Below, piece after piece: positions 17,762-26,674 of a DNA stretch of 64,000 nucleotides (the first letter of the stretch is position 1; the number at the start of each line of letters is the position of its first letter). This stretch comes from Kingella oralis (GTDB taxonomy: Bacteria > Pseudomonadota > Gammaproteobacteria > Burkholderiales > Neisseriaceae): the NCBI RefSeq assembly GCF_014054985.1, contig NZ_CP059569.1, positions 496,001-560,000 of the forward strand, given 5' to 3'. A program made the translations under genes and the position numbers. The notes beneath the pieces were generated by a model. It had not been told where the DNA came from and made no database searches. It saw only the letters and a list, made by a program, of their open reading frames with translations.

Positions 17762-18100
17762 ATGAAAACCTTTATTCAAACCCTGTTGGGCATGGTTGTG
17801 CTGATTGCCGTCGGCATGCTCTATCTGAACATGCCGGTTCAATGGCGGCGACACAAAGACATCCAACTCGGCAACCAAATCATCGCCCAAATCCAACAAT
17901 TTCAGCGCACCCACCAAAGGCTGCCTGAAAACACCGAAGCCGAACTTATCCCGCTCGGCTTCAAGCAAAACAAACAAGGCTGGCAACCCAACTACATCCG
18001 CCACAGCCCCAGCGAATACGAAATCCGCTACCAAGACGGCTATGTTGCCCCCTATCTGCGCTGGCAATCGGGCAAGCAGGTTTGGGAATTGGCGGAGTGA
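17762..18100 (+). CDS. Small membrane-anchored hypothetical protein between metX and metW
   Basis: The 112-residue protein has an N-terminal membrane helix (LLGMVVLIAVGMLYL) and a soluble domain with RLPENTEAELIPLGFK and YIRHSPSEYEIRYQDGY. The soluble part resembles pseudopilin-like or DUF-type periplasmic domains, but I cannot name it. Its start is four bases after metX, so it is co-transcribed with it. An uptake-sequence hairpin then separates it from metW. RLPENT comes from an uptake sequence. Confidence 0.7.
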   Translation: MKTFIQTLLGMVVLIAVGMLYLNMPVQWRRHKDIQLGNQIIAQIQQFQRTHQRLPENTEAELIPLGFKQNKQGWQPNYIRHSPSEYEIRYQDGYVAPYLRWQSGKQVWELAE

Positions 18101-18123
18101 GAACCATCCATCCTTAAATCATT

Positions 18124-18164
18124 TTTCAGGCTGCCTATTGCGCTACTAAAAGGCAGCCTGAAAC
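18124..18164 (+). terminator. Inverted uptake-sequence pair between the small gene and metW
   Basis: The facing uptake sequences are separated by 14 bases and end 20 bases before metW. They would reduce read-through from metX into metW. Confidence 0.55.
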
Positions 18165-18184
18165 CAAACAAAAGAGACCCCACC

Positions 18185-18766
18185 ATGACACTACGCAACG
18201 ACCTACAACTCATCTACGACTGGATTCCCGAAAAATCCCATGTGCTAGACCTAGGCTGCGGCGACGGTGCGCTGCTATCCGCGCTCACCCAAAGCAAACA
18301 ATGCACGGGTTACGGCATAGAAATCAACCCCGTCAGCGTGCAAGCCGCCATAGAACGCGGCATCAACGTCATCCAAGCCGACTTGGAACGCGGCTTGACC
18401 ACCTTCGGCGACCAAAGTTTTGACGTGATTGTGCTCAGCCAAACCATCCAAGCCATGCAAAACACCGAAACCATCCTGCGCGATTTAACCCGCGTCGCCA
18501 AGCAGGCCATTGTTACCTTCCCCAACTTTGGCTACTGGCGCAACCGCCTGCAAATCGCACTGGGCGGGCACATGCCCGTGTCCGAGCGGATGCCCTACCA
18601 ATGGTATAACACGCCCAACATCCATTGGTGCACGCTGCAAGATTTTGACCAACTGTGCGCCAAAAACCAAATCCGCGTGCTGGAACGCACCGTGATGACG
18701 GGCAACCACCGCGTAGAAATCCTGCCCAACTTGCTCGGCAGCTTGGCGTTTTACCGCGTGGGCTAA
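18185..18766 (+). CDS. metW: Methionine biosynthesis protein MetW
   Basis: MetW is a SAM-dependent methyltransferase-like protein that works with MetX in methionine synthesis in many proteobacteria. The 193-residue protein has the SAM-binding motif VLDLGCGDGALL near residue 20, IEINP at the second strand, and VILSQTIQAMQNTETIL. The C-terminal WCTLQDFDQLC and NLLGSLAFYRVG regions are typical of MetW. The spacing from the metX gene with a hairpin between suggests partial transcriptional separation. Confidence 0.94.
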   Translation: MTLRNDLQLIYDWIPEKSHVLDLGCGDGALLSALTQSKQCTGYGIEINPVSVQAAIERGINVIQADLERGLTTFGDQSFDVIVLSQTIQAMQNTETILRDLTRVAKQAIVTFPNFGYWRNRLQIALGGHMPVSERMPYQWYNTPNIHWCTLQDFDQLCAKNQIRVLERTVMTGNHRVEILPNLLGSLAFYRVG

Positions 18767-18786
18767 CGGCGGCGCGGCAAGCATAT

Positions 18787-18826
18787 AGGCAGCCTGAAAA
18801 TGGTGTGATTTGTTTTCAGGCTGCCT
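18787..18826 (+). terminator. Inverted uptake-sequence pair after metW
   Basis: Facing uptake sequences 20 bases after the metW stop codon. Confidence 0.65.
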
Positions 18827-18880
18827 TGATGCTGTTCTCAGCTTTGCAAAACCTAGCGACAGATGGGGGTGTGGGCGCAC

Positions 18881-18970
18881 AATGGAGCGGCGGCGGCTCG
18901 CCGCCAAATGGTGCATTAAACCAACCGTGCTGGATGTGAACAAAAATGTCGGCGAGCCGCCAACGCGCTA
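18881..18970. repeat. Palindromic repeat with GGAGCGGCGGCGGCTCGCCG arm, copy 1
   Basis: AATGGAGCGGCGGCGGCTCG at one end and GTCGGCGAGCCGCCAACGCG at the other form an imperfect palindrome with an AT-rich centre. Related copies lie at 38246-38310, 44335-44417 and 50357-50447, with half copies near 13327, 21193, 22792 and 35768. It lies in the gap 18767-19298, which holds no gene. Confidence 0.6.
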
Positions 18971-18975
18971 TATTG

Positions 18976-19018
18976 AGGCAGCCTGAAAACGGTGTGATTC
19001 GTTTTCAGGCTGCCTTTC
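18976..19018. repeat. Inverted uptake-sequence pair
   Basis: A second facing pair of uptake sequences in the metW-downstream gap, with the same GGTGTGATT-type loop as the pair at 18787. Confidence 0.6.
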
Positions 19019-19070
19019 ATGCCATCTGAACCCTTTGCAAACCCTAGCAGCAGCCTGAACAACGAGAAAT

Positions 19071-19178
19071 GCCGTCATTCCCGCGCAGGCGGGAATCTTG
19101 TTTGATATTCATAAATGGTTGTAAAACAAGTCGTTGTTTAAGATTAACCAAGATTCCCGCCTGCGCGGGAATGACGGC
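19071..19178. repeat. dRS3-like inverted repeat element
   Basis: The ends (19071-19100 and 19149-19178) are perfect 30-bp inverted repeats. Each contains ATTCCC-N8-GGGAAT (19077-19096 and 19153-19172), the formula of the neisserial dRS3 repeat. The centre is 48 bases of AT-rich DNA. A partial copy lies at 35601-35659. Confidence 0.7.
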
Positions 19179-19298
19179 AGTTGGATGGCAAATGTAAGGC
19201 AGTCTGAAAACATTTTTAGAGGCACGTTTTAGCTTCGCTGTTAGCTCCGCTGAAACTCGCTTCGCTCGTTTTCAGGCTGCCTTTGGTTTGCGCGGCGG

Positions 19299-19598
19299 TT
19301 AATTACCGTTTTCGCTCACATCCGTCATCAACACAATTTCCACGCTGTCGGTTTTGCCGTCAATCGCTTGCAAAAAGCCCTGAAAATGGCCGCTGGCGTT
19401 GTGGCTGTCCACCGCCGCTTGGTCCTGCCATGTTTCCACAAACACAAAACGGTTTTCGTTTTGCAAATCTTGGTGCAGGTCGTAGCGCAGGTTGCCCGCT
19501 TCGGCGCGGCTTTTGGCGACCAAATCGCGGAACACGGCGAGCAGCTCGGCGCGGTGGGCGGGTTTTACGGCAAGGATGGCAACGATTTTAATGCTCAT
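19299..19598 (-). CDS. Antibiotic-biosynthesis-monooxygenase-like (ABM) protein
   Basis: This 99-residue protein has the ABM ferredoxin-like fold found in YgiN-type quinol monooxygenases. It shows SIKIVAILAVKPAHRAELLA at the start, then AGNLRYDLHQDLQN, RFVFVETWQDQAAVDSHNAS and HFQGFLQAI. Members are small dimers; some oxidise quinols or aromatic polyketides without cofactor, others degrade haem. The exact substrate here is unknown. ATG 19598 is preceded by GGAGTAA, which decides the start over an upstream frame encoded by an uptake sequence. Confidence 0.86.
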   Translation of the reverse strand: MSIKIVAILAVKPAHRAELLAVFRDLVAKSRAEAGNLRYDLHQDLQNENRFVFVETWQDQAAVDSHNASGHFQGFLQAIDGKTDSVEIVLMTDVSENGN

Positions 19599-19727
19599 GG
19601 TATTTACTCCGTTGGGGGTTGGGAAAGGGTTTGCGTTTTCAGGCTGCCTTGGCGCCAAGGCATCGGGCAGCCTGAAAAGGCGAAGCGCAGTTTACACGCG
19701 CGGGGCGTATCCAACAACCGCGCCCGG

Positions 19728-20861
19728 TTATGCCCATTCCAGCAAGGCGGCGCGCAAATCCGCCAAGCCCGTGCCGCTGGCCGCCGACACGCGCACGGCA
19801 ACGGTTTGCCCCGCATGGTTTTTCAGGCTGCCTGCGTGTTGTTCCGCCTCGGGCAGCAGATCAATCTTGTTGTACACGATAATCTGCGGGATTTTATCGG
19901 CTTTGATTTCCGCTAACACCGCGTTCACATCTTGGATTTTGCGTTCGTGTTCGGGGTCGTGCGCATCCACGATATGCAGCAGCACGTCTGCCAGCGCGGT
20001 TTCTTCCAGCGTGGCGGAAAAGGCGGAAACCAGCTGATGCGGCAAATCCTGCACAAAGCCCACCGTGTCGCTGAGGATGATGCTGGCTTCGGGGGCAAGG
20101 TAGAGCCGCCGCGCGGTGGTGTCGAGCGTGGCGAACAGTTGGTCTTTGGCGAACACGTCGGATTTGGTGAGGCGGTTGAACAGGGTGGATTTGCCGGCGT
20201 TGGTGTAGCCCACAATCGCCATCGTTTTCAGGCTGCCTGAAAGGCGGGCTTTGCGCCGCGTTTCGCGCTGTTTTTTTACATTGGCAAGCTGGCGTTTGAG
20301 CGCGGTGATTTTGGTTTGAATCAGGCGGCGGTCGGTTTCCAACTGGGTTTCGCCCGGGCCTTTCAAGCCGATGCCGCCTTTTTGGCTTTGCAGATGCCCG
20401 TAGCCACGCACCAGTCGGCTGGATAGGTGCGTGAGCTGGGCGAGTTCCACTTGCAATTTGCCTTCTTGCGATTGGGCGCGCTGGGCGAAGATGGCGAGTA
20501 TCAGCCCTACGCGGTCTAGCACGCGGCATTGCAGGGTGCGTTCCAGATTGCGCTCTTGGGTGGGCGACAGCTCGTGGTTGAAAATCACAAGCTGGATGTC
20601 GTGTTGCTTGACCAAATCGGCGAGTTCTTCGGCTTTGCCCGTGCCCACGAATAGCGCGGTGTGCGGCTTGTCGCGCTTGCTGGTTTCGCTGCAAACCAAT
20701 TCGCCACCTGTGGCGCGCACCAGCTCGGCAGCTTCGGCGCAGGCAGTCTGAAAACTGCGCTCGCGCGTTTGGTTGCTGCCTGTGTATTGGCTGGACAGCA
20801 GCACGGAAACCAGCATGATGCGCTCGGCTTGGGCTAGGGTTTTGTTGGTGGTGTGGGGCAT
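19728..20861 (-). CDS. hflX: GTPase HflX
   Basis: HflX is a ribosome-associated GTPase that splits stalled or heat-damaged 70S ribosomes. The 377-residue protein has the N-terminal HflX domain (LFVGTGKAEELADL, VIFNHELSPTQERNLE), a coiled region ending in the conserved GGIGLKGPGETQLETDRR, and the G domain: GYTNAGKSTLFN (G1), DTVGFVQDLPHQL (G3), YNKIDLL (G4). An uptake sequence is in frame right before the G1 strand (SGSLKTMAIVGYTNAGKS) and another near the C-terminus (HAGSLKNHAG). It appears monocistronic; hfq is not adjacent. Confidence 0.95.
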   Translation of the reverse strand: MPHTTNKTLAQAERIMLVSVLLSSQYTGSNQTRERSFQTACAEAAELVRATGGELVCSETSKRDKPHTALFVGTGKAEELADLVKQHDIQLVIFNHELSPTQERNLERTLQCRVLDRVGLILAIFAQRAQSQEGKLQVELAQLTHLSSRLVRGYGHLQSQKGGIGLKGPGETQLETDRRLIQTKITALKRQLANVKKQRETRRKARLSGSLKTMAIVGYTNAGKSTLFNRLTKSDVFAKDQLFATLDTTARRLYLAPEASIILSDTVGFVQDLPHQLVSAFSATLEETALADVLLHIVDAHDPEHERKIQDVNAVLAEIKADKIPQIIVYNKIDLLPEAEQHAGSLKNHAGQTVAVRVSAASGTGLADLRAALLEWA

Positions 20862-21051
20862 GGGAGCTTTCGGGGGAGGCAGCTTGAAAGTGGGGAAATA
20901 GGTTTTTCTACCTTGCGCGGTGCGCTTCGGACTACCCCTTTATACCCAAATCAAAGATTTGGACAAAGGGGCAAGGCTGCCTTTGAGTTAGCAAACAGCG
21001 TGCGCAGCAAGTTGCACACCCTACGGGTTATGCTGAATTTTGTTGCAGCGC

Positions 21052-21123
21052 GTAGGTTGGGCACTTGTTGCCCGACTGATGTTGGTGCGCTGGTTGTTTG
21101 TCGGGCATGAATGCCCGACCTAC
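21052..21123. repeat. Palindromic repeat ending in GTAGGTCGGGCAT, copy 2
   Basis: A 72-bp imperfect palindrome with the same ends as the copies at 13386 and 35502. The rest of the gene-free stretch 20862-21266 holds a GTGCGCAGCAAGTTGCACAC segment also seen near 22914, a half copy of the GGCGAGC repeat near 21193, and uptake sequences. Confidence 0.6.
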
Positions 21124-21266
21124 GAGTGTTGATTTCGGGCTGCCTTTGGGGTGGCGCTTTGTGGTTAGACAGTGGTTGGATGGTTGGCGTTTATGGCGGC
21201 GAGCTGCCGCCGCTCCATTTTCAGGCTGCCTGAATGTGGTGAACAATAAGCAGCCTGAAATCATGT

Positions 21267-22535
21267 TTACGCGCTTTTGCGCTGGAACACGGCGGCGAAA
21301 AAGCCGTCTGTGTGGTGGGTGGCGGTGTCTAGGCGCAGGTATTTGCCCGTGTTGAGGGGGATTTTTTGCGCGGCGAGCAGTTCACTGCAATCCAGTAGTT
21401 CAAAATCGGGGTGGGTTTGCAGGAAGTGCTCGGCTTGGTTTTCGTTTTCTTCGGGCAGGATGCTGCAAGTGGCATAAACCAGTCGCCCGCCTGCGCGCAC
21501 AAGCTCTGCGGCGGCGTGTAGGATGTTTTGTTGTTGGGTTTGCAAGCTGGCGAGGGTGTCGGGCGATTGGCGGTATTTGAGGTCGGGGTTGCGGCGCAGC
21601 GTGCCCAGCCCCGAGCAGGGCGCGTCCACCAGCACGCGGTCGGCTTTGCCAGCCAGCCTTGTGATGCGCGGGTCGGTTTCACTGTGGATTTTTTCGGGGT
21701 GGATGTTGGTTAAGCCTGCGCGGGTCATACGCGGTTTAAGGTTGGCAAGGCGTTTTTCGGAAACGTCAAAGGCGTAGATGCGCCCTTTGTTGGCCATTTG
21801 CGCGCCGATGGCAAGGGTTTTGCCGCCTGCGCCCGCGCAAAAATCGACGATGATTTCGCCGCGTTTTGCGCCCACCAGTTGAACCAGCAGTTGGCTGCCT
21901 TCGTCTTGCACTTCTATTGTGCCGTCTAAAAACAGGGGGTGTTGGTTGAGCGCGGGCTTGTTGGGGAAGCGGATGCCGTGCGGGGCAAGGGGCGTGGCGA
22001 TGGCTTGCGGGTAGTCGGTTTGCAGTTGGGCGAGGGCTTTGTCGCGCTTGCTGTTGAGGGTGTTGACGCGCACATCCAGCGGGGCGGGCTGGGCGACGCT
22101 GCGCCCGAAGGCGAGGATTTGTTCATCGGTGTAGTGTTGTTGCAAACGGGCGATGAGCCAGCTGGGCAGTTCGGCGGCGGTGTTGAGGTAGCCTGAAAAT
22201 TCGTTTTTGCGGGCTTTGAGGCTGCTGAGCAATTCTTTTTCGTTGTCGGCGTTGTTCAGCAAATCTTCAATTTGGCTGATGCTAACGCTGCGCCCGAGTA
22301 TCAGCGCGGCGAGCGCGGCTTTGCGCGATTGCACGGCGGGGCGGCGCAGGACGGCGGCGATTTTTTGATAATGGCGCAGGGCGGCAAAGGCGGTTTCGGC
22401 GATTTCGTGGCGGTCGTTGCGCCCGAGTTTGCAGTTGTCGCGCAGGTAGTTGGACAGGACGACATCGGCGGGTTGCTCGAAGGTGAGCATTTGGGCGAGC
22501 ACGGCGGCGGTGTGGTTGAGCTGGGTGGGGGTCAT
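21267..22535 (-). CDS. rsmB: 16S rRNA m5C967 methyltransferase RsmB
   Basis: RsmB methylates C967 of 16S rRNA using SAM. The 422-residue protein has an N-terminal NusB-like helical domain (residues ~1-140) and a C-terminal Rossmann methyltransferase domain. The SAM motif is VDFCAGAGGKTLAIG near residue 238. The two conserved cysteines are in DAPCSGLGTLRRNPD and ATCSILPEENENQ. The closing HTDGFFAAVFQR is typical. The gene is usually near fmt or sun clusters, but here it stands alone between repeat-rich gaps. Confidence 0.95.
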   Translation of the reverse strand: MTPTQLNHTAAVLAQMLTFEQPADVVLSNYLRDNCKLGRNDRHEIAETAFAALRHYQKIAAVLRRPAVQSRKAALAALILGRSVSISQIEDLLNNADNEKELLSSLKARKNEFSGYLNTAAELPSWLIARLQQHYTDEQILAFGRSVAQPAPLDVRVNTLNSKRDKALAQLQTDYPQAIATPLAPHGIRFPNKPALNQHPLFLDGTIEVQDEGSQLLVQLVGAKRGEIIVDFCAGAGGKTLAIGAQMANKGRIYAFDVSEKRLANLKPRMTRAGLTNIHPEKIHSETDPRITRLAGKADRVLVDAPCSGLGTLRRNPDLKYRQSPDTLASLQTQQQNILHAAAELVRAGGRLVYATCSILPEENENQAEHFLQTHPDFELLDCSELLAAQKIPLNTGKYLRLDTATHHTDGFFAAVFQRKSA

Positions 22536-22651
22536 GGTTTTGTTTGGGGTGGTGGTTGAAAAAGGAGAGGTATTTTAACTGGTTTGGGTGGTGCGGTGGA
22601 TTGAAGCGGGGCGAAAATGAGGTTTCAGGCTGCCTATCGTTAATTTTTCGC

Positions 22652-22705
22652 CAGCGCAGGCGTTTCGCCGACTACCACGAGCAGGGGCAAGCCCCTGCAC
22701 CCCAT
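22652..22705 (+). repeat. Dispersed repeat with CAGGGGCAAGCCCCTG palindrome
   Basis: GCAGGCGTTTCGCC followed by ACCACGAGCAGGGGCAAGCC recurs in the opposite direction at 42538-42597, and partly near 24-60. The core CAGGGGCAAGCCCCTG is palindromic. It lies in the gap 22536-22969 together with a half GGCGAGC repeat and a terminator. Confidence 0.5.
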
Positions 22706-22854
22706 GCGCACCCAATCTTACTCAACTTGCTTCACCATTTCATCGCCCCAAACGCAAGGGCAGCCTGAAAAAGGATGTTATTGGCTTGAAGAAATGTCGG
22801 CGAGTTGCCAACGCTCCATCGGTTACAGGCTTTGCAAAGGTTTCAATCTATCCG

Positions 22855-22890
22855 ACAAAAACCGTTTGGCTGAATACCAAACGGTTTTGT
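22855..22890. terminator. Hairpin terminator downstream of the epimerase
   Basis: AACCGTTTGG and CCAAACGGTT form the same stem as at 13241, with A and T flanks. It can end transcription of the epimerase gene, which runs towards it. Confidence 0.6.
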
Positions 22891-22969
22891 ATTTTCAGGC
22901 TGCCTCAAACGGCGTGCGCAGCAAGCTGCACACTCTACGGCTACGGTGTTGAGGCAGCCTGAAAACGGT

Positions 22970-23902
22970 TTAACAGCTTTCTAATTGGTAAACAGTAACA
23001 AACTCCTGCGCTTGCTGCGGCGCAAGCTGGATTAAGCCGATGTGGTTGTTAAACGCGTTGGGCGCGCTGCTGAGGTTTTCCAGCGCGATGCTGTTGCGTT
23101 GCGGCGGGGTGTAGGCCTGCACGAACGGGTAGGAGGCTTCGGGCGTGATGCTCAGTTGGATGCGTTCGCCTTGCAGGATAACGGCGGGTTGGCTGAAATC
23201 GTCGGTGAGCACGAAGCAGTTGTCCAGCTCGGTTTGGGCGATGGGCGTGCTGTGGGCAAAGGGGTTGCTGTTGATGGTTTCGCCTGTGGGCAGCATGCGC
23301 TCGTTAAAGGCGAGTTGTTGTTGGCTGCGGATTTTCAGTTGCCAGTTTGCCATGTCGCCATCCACGGCAAAATAGGGATGCCAGCCGTCGGCGAGGGGGA
23401 GGGGGCTGTCGCTTAGGTTGGTTACTTGGCTGCGGATGTGGAGCTTGCCGTGGGTGTCTAGCGTGTAGCTGATTTGGATGCGGTAAACAAAGGGGTAGCC
23501 GCTGTCTTCGCTGCGGTAAACGTGGGCGAGGGTGATGCTGGCGTGGGTGGCGGTGCTGTGGCTGCTTTGCAGCGCAAAGGGCGCGTCAAAGATTAAGCCG
23601 TGGATGGCGCTGTCGCCGAGTTTGAATTTGTTTACCGTTTTCAGGCTGCCTTGGTGGGTGTATTGCGCGTTGTCTAGTCGGCATACGAATGGGCTGAGTT
23701 TGGCGCTGCGAAAGAGTTGGGTGAGGGTTTCTTGCGCGTGTTGCGGGGAGGAATAGGCGGCAATGGCGTTGTGCCATTGCCCGTTTTCTTGGCGGATGGC
23801 GAAGCGGTTGAGCAGCGCGCCGAACGGGTAGATTTCCACTTGATATTGCTCGGCGTGGCTGATTCGGATGGTGTCGGGGGTGATTTGGATGGCGAAAGAC
23901 AT
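22970..23902 (-). CDS. Aldose 1-epimerase family protein
   Basis: The 310-residue protein belongs to the galactose mutarotase superfamily, which interconverts alpha and beta sugar anomers. It has FGALLNRF near residue 27, FRSAKLSPFVCRLDN, HGLIFDAPF (first active-site His), and ADGWHPYFAVDG (second His region), with an acidic residue expected late in the chain (SITPEASYPFVQAYT). It might act on galactose or on a hexose 6-phosphate (YeaD type); I cannot tell which. The start ATG 23902 has AAGGAAT upstream and is preferred over the longer frame. Confidence 0.85.
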   Translation of the reverse strand: MSFAIQITPDTIRISHAEQYQVEIYPFGALLNRFAIRQENGQWHNAIAAYSSPQHAQETLTQLFRSAKLSPFVCRLDNAQYTHQGSLKTVNKFKLGDSAIHGLIFDAPFALQSSHSTATHASITLAHVYRSEDSGYPFVYRIQISYTLDTHGKLHIRSQVTNLSDSPLPLADGWHPYFAVDGDMANWQLKIRSQQQLAFNERMLPTGETINSNPFAHSTPIAQTELDNCFVLTDDFSQPAVILQGERIQLSITPEASYPFVQAYTPPQRNSIALENLSSAPNAFNNHIGLIQLAPQQAQEFVTVYQLESC

Positions 23903-24139
23903 GGCGGGATTATTCCTTTGTGGGTTGGGTTTTGAGGATGGGGAGTTTAGCAGGTTTGGGCAGCCTGAAACGAGGTTGGGCAAGGCGGGCAATGGATTTC
24001 AGGCTGCCGATGGCGCATTTCTCGTTGTCGCCTTGTCTCGTCTGGTATTTTAACCAACGATATTCGGCAGCCTGAAAACGGGCGGGCAAAAAAATCGCCA
24101 AAAGCAGTTTTCAGGCTGCCTTTGGCGATGGTTTTCGGC

Positions 24140-26530
24140 TTAGTCTTCAAAGAACGCGTTGGCTGCGTCGTCGCTGTTGCCGCGGCTGCGGCTTGGCGCG
24201 TTGCTTGGCACGGGGCGCAACTCGCGCTCGCCTGCGCTGCCGTTATCTGCCGGCGGTAGCTCTTGCTCTTGCGCTTTGGGCGGGTTCAGCGGACGCACCG
24301 CTTCGGGTTGGTCGGTGGTGTTGTCCAATGGCAAGTGTTCATCGGTGGTTTGGCGTTCTTTTAAGTACACTTCGCCGTCGCGTTTCACCACGCCTTTTGG
24401 TTCAACAAACTTGCTCACAGGCTTGCCTTTAAGGGCAAAGCGCATATAGTTTATCCACACAGGCAGAGCAATTTTGCCGCCAAACGCGCCTTTGCCAATG
24501 GTGCGCGGCTTGTCGTAGCCAATGTAAACAGCGGTTACGATTTTGGGCGTGTAGCCCACAAACCAAGCGTCTTTAAAGTCGTTGGTGGAACCCGTTTTGC
24601 CCGCGATGTCGCTGCGACCGAGCGCGTTGGTTGCCGCGCCCGTGCCTTTGGTGGCAACGTCGTGCAAGATAGAAGTCATCACATAAGCATTGCGCGGGTC
24701 AATCACTTGCGGCGCGGTTTTGCCCGCCACCAAAGGCTGCATTTCGGCGCGCAAATTGTCTTTGCTGTCGTAAATCTTATCAATCACATAATGGGCAACT
24801 TTGTAGCCGCCATTGGCAAACACGGCATAGCCTTCCGCCATTTGCATCGGTGTAACCGAAGCCGTGCCCAGCGCGATAGACAGCGCAGGCGGGATTTGGT
24901 CTGCTGTAAAGCCAAAGCGTTGCACATAAGCGCGCAAATAGCTCACGCCCATCGCTTGCGCAATCCGCACTGATACCGTATTTTTAGACCAAGTTAAGGC
25001 TTGGCGCAGCGTAATCATGCCCGAATAAGAACCGCCCGAGTTTTGCGGCGACCAGCCGCGAATCGTAATCGGCGCATCGTTCACCAGCGTAGAAGCAGTA
25101 AAACCTTTAGACAGCGCCGCCGAGTAAACAAACGGCTTAAAGGTAGAACCAGGCTGGCGCATACTTTGCGTTGCACGGTTAAACGTCTTGCTGTGGAAAT
25201 CATAACCGCCCACTAAAGCCTGCACCGCGCCCGTTTGCGCATCAATAGAAACCAGCGCGCCTTGAATTTCAGGCTGCTGTGTAACCGTCCAACTGCCGTT
25301 TTTCAACTTCATCACACGAATCACCGAGCCTACTTTAATCGCCTTGTCGCCCAGCTTTTTATTGCCAATGGCGTTGCGAGCGATGCCCATGTCGCCTATT
25401 TTCAAAGTCGCCTTTTTGCCCCCTTGCATATAAGCGGTAATTCCCTGTTTATCCGCCGCAATCACCACCGCAGGCACCATGCCTTCCACCGTGTAAGTGT
25501 TGGCAAGGAATTGCTCCGCCGCGTCTTCGATGTCTTCGGGTTCAACCGAGCTGAAATCCAACTGCTGCTCCGCGCCCGCATAAGCACGCCCCGCGCTCAA
25601 ACTGCGCAAAGTGTTGCGCAGCGCAGTCGTTGCCGCTTTTTGATTGGCAACGCTCACGGTGGTGTAAACTTTCAAGCCTTTGGTGTAGGCATCTTCGCCA
25701 TAGCGTTCAAACAACTCTTGACGCGCCATTTCAGCAACATACAAAGAATTTTGATCCACATCCACGCGATAACGCTCATAGGTTAATTGCTCATTCAAAG
25801 CAGCCGTGCGCTCGGCGGGCGAAATCATGTTCAATTCCACCATATTGTTCAAAATATATTCTTGACGCAAACGCGCACGCTCGGGGTTCACAATCGGGTT
25901 AAAAGTAGAAGGCGCTTTGGGCAGCCCCGCCAAAATGGTGGCTTCCGCCAGCGTTAAATCGCGCACTTCCTTGTTGAAATACACTTTTGCAGCCGAAGCA
26001 AAACCATAAGCGCGTTGACCCAAATAAATTTGGTTGAAATACAGCTCCAAAATTTGGTCTTTGGTCAGCGTTTTTTCAATTTTATAAGCCAATAAGGCTT
26101 CGTTGAATTTGCGCGTCATAGTGCGTTCATTGGTTAAGTAAAAATTACGCGCCACTTGCTGCGTAATCGTACTTGCCCCTTGTTTTGCGCCGCCAGAAGC
26201 ATTGCTAATTGCCGCACGAATCACGCCGATGACATCCACACCCCAATGCTCGCGGAAACGTTTGTCTTCCGCCGCAATTACTGCGTTTTTCAAAACCTCG
26301 GGAAATTGGTCAATTGTTGTAAAGGCACGTTTTTCATCACCATAAGAACCAATCACCACACCTTCAGACGAATAAATCGTTAAAGGCTCGTGCGGTTGGT
26401 AATATTTCACCGCATCAAGCGGCGGAAGTTTCGGGTATGTGACTAAAATTGCAACAGTCACCAAACCGACTGCAAATAGGAATAAACCTAATAACAGCCC
26501 CAAAAACGTCGTAATCAATTTCTTAATCAT
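24140..26530 (-). CDS. ponA: Penicillin-binding protein 1A
   Basis: PBP1A is the main bifunctional peptidoglycan synthase. The 796-residue protein has an N-terminal membrane anchor (residues ~6-30), a family 51 glycosyltransferase domain with the catalytic Glu in AAEDKRFREHWGVD (near residue 88) and STITQQVARNFYL, and a transpeptidase domain with the SxxK serine in GSTFKPF (near 460), SKN (near 515) and KTGS (near 642). An OB-type insertion precedes the transpeptidase. The tail is long and disordered. Length matches N. meningitidis PonA (798). It is divergent from pilM, the arrangement known in Neisseria. The N-terminal half is notably AT-richer than the C-terminal half. Confidence 0.97.
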   Translation of the reverse strand: MIKKLITTFLGLLLGLFLFAVGLVTVAILVTYPKLPPLDAVKYYQPHEPLTIYSSEGVVIGSYGDEKRAFTTIDQFPEVLKNAVIAAEDKRFREHWGVDVIGVIRAAISNASGGAKQGASTITQQVARNFYLTNERTMTRKFNEALLAYKIEKTLTKDQILELYFNQIYLGQRAYGFASAAKVYFNKEVRDLTLAEATILAGLPKAPSTFNPIVNPERARLRQEYILNNMVELNMISPAERTAALNEQLTYERYRVDVDQNSLYVAEMARQELFERYGEDAYTKGLKVYTTVSVANQKAATTALRNTLRSLSAGRAYAGAEQQLDFSSVEPEDIEDAAEQFLANTYTVEGMVPAVVIAADKQGITAYMQGGKKATLKIGDMGIARNAIGNKKLGDKAIKVGSVIRVMKLKNGSWTVTQQPEIQGALVSIDAQTGAVQALVGGYDFHSKTFNRATQSMRQPGSTFKPFVYSAALSKGFTASTLVNDAPITIRGWSPQNSGGSYSGMITLRQALTWSKNTVSVRIAQAMGVSYLRAYVQRFGFTADQIPPALSIALGTASVTPMQMAEGYAVFANGGYKVAHYVIDKIYDSKDNLRAEMQPLVAGKTAPQVIDPRNAYVMTSILHDVATKGTGAATNALGRSDIAGKTGSTNDFKDAWFVGYTPKIVTAVYIGYDKPRTIGKGAFGGKIALPVWINYMRFALKGKPVSKFVEPKGVVKRDGEVYLKERQTTDEHLPLDNTTDQPEAVRPLNPPKAQEQELPPADNGSAGERELRPVPSNAPSRSRGNSDDAANAFFED

Positions 26531-26674
26531 AAAATTTCTCGCAGCGATAATGCACAAAATCGCCATGTGTTTTTTTAAATAAAGTAAAATATCGCATGAA
26601 TTTGTTATTGGATGAAAATCAAAGCGACAAATGACATTATAAATGTTTTATGCGTTAGGTAAGGACTTAAAATC

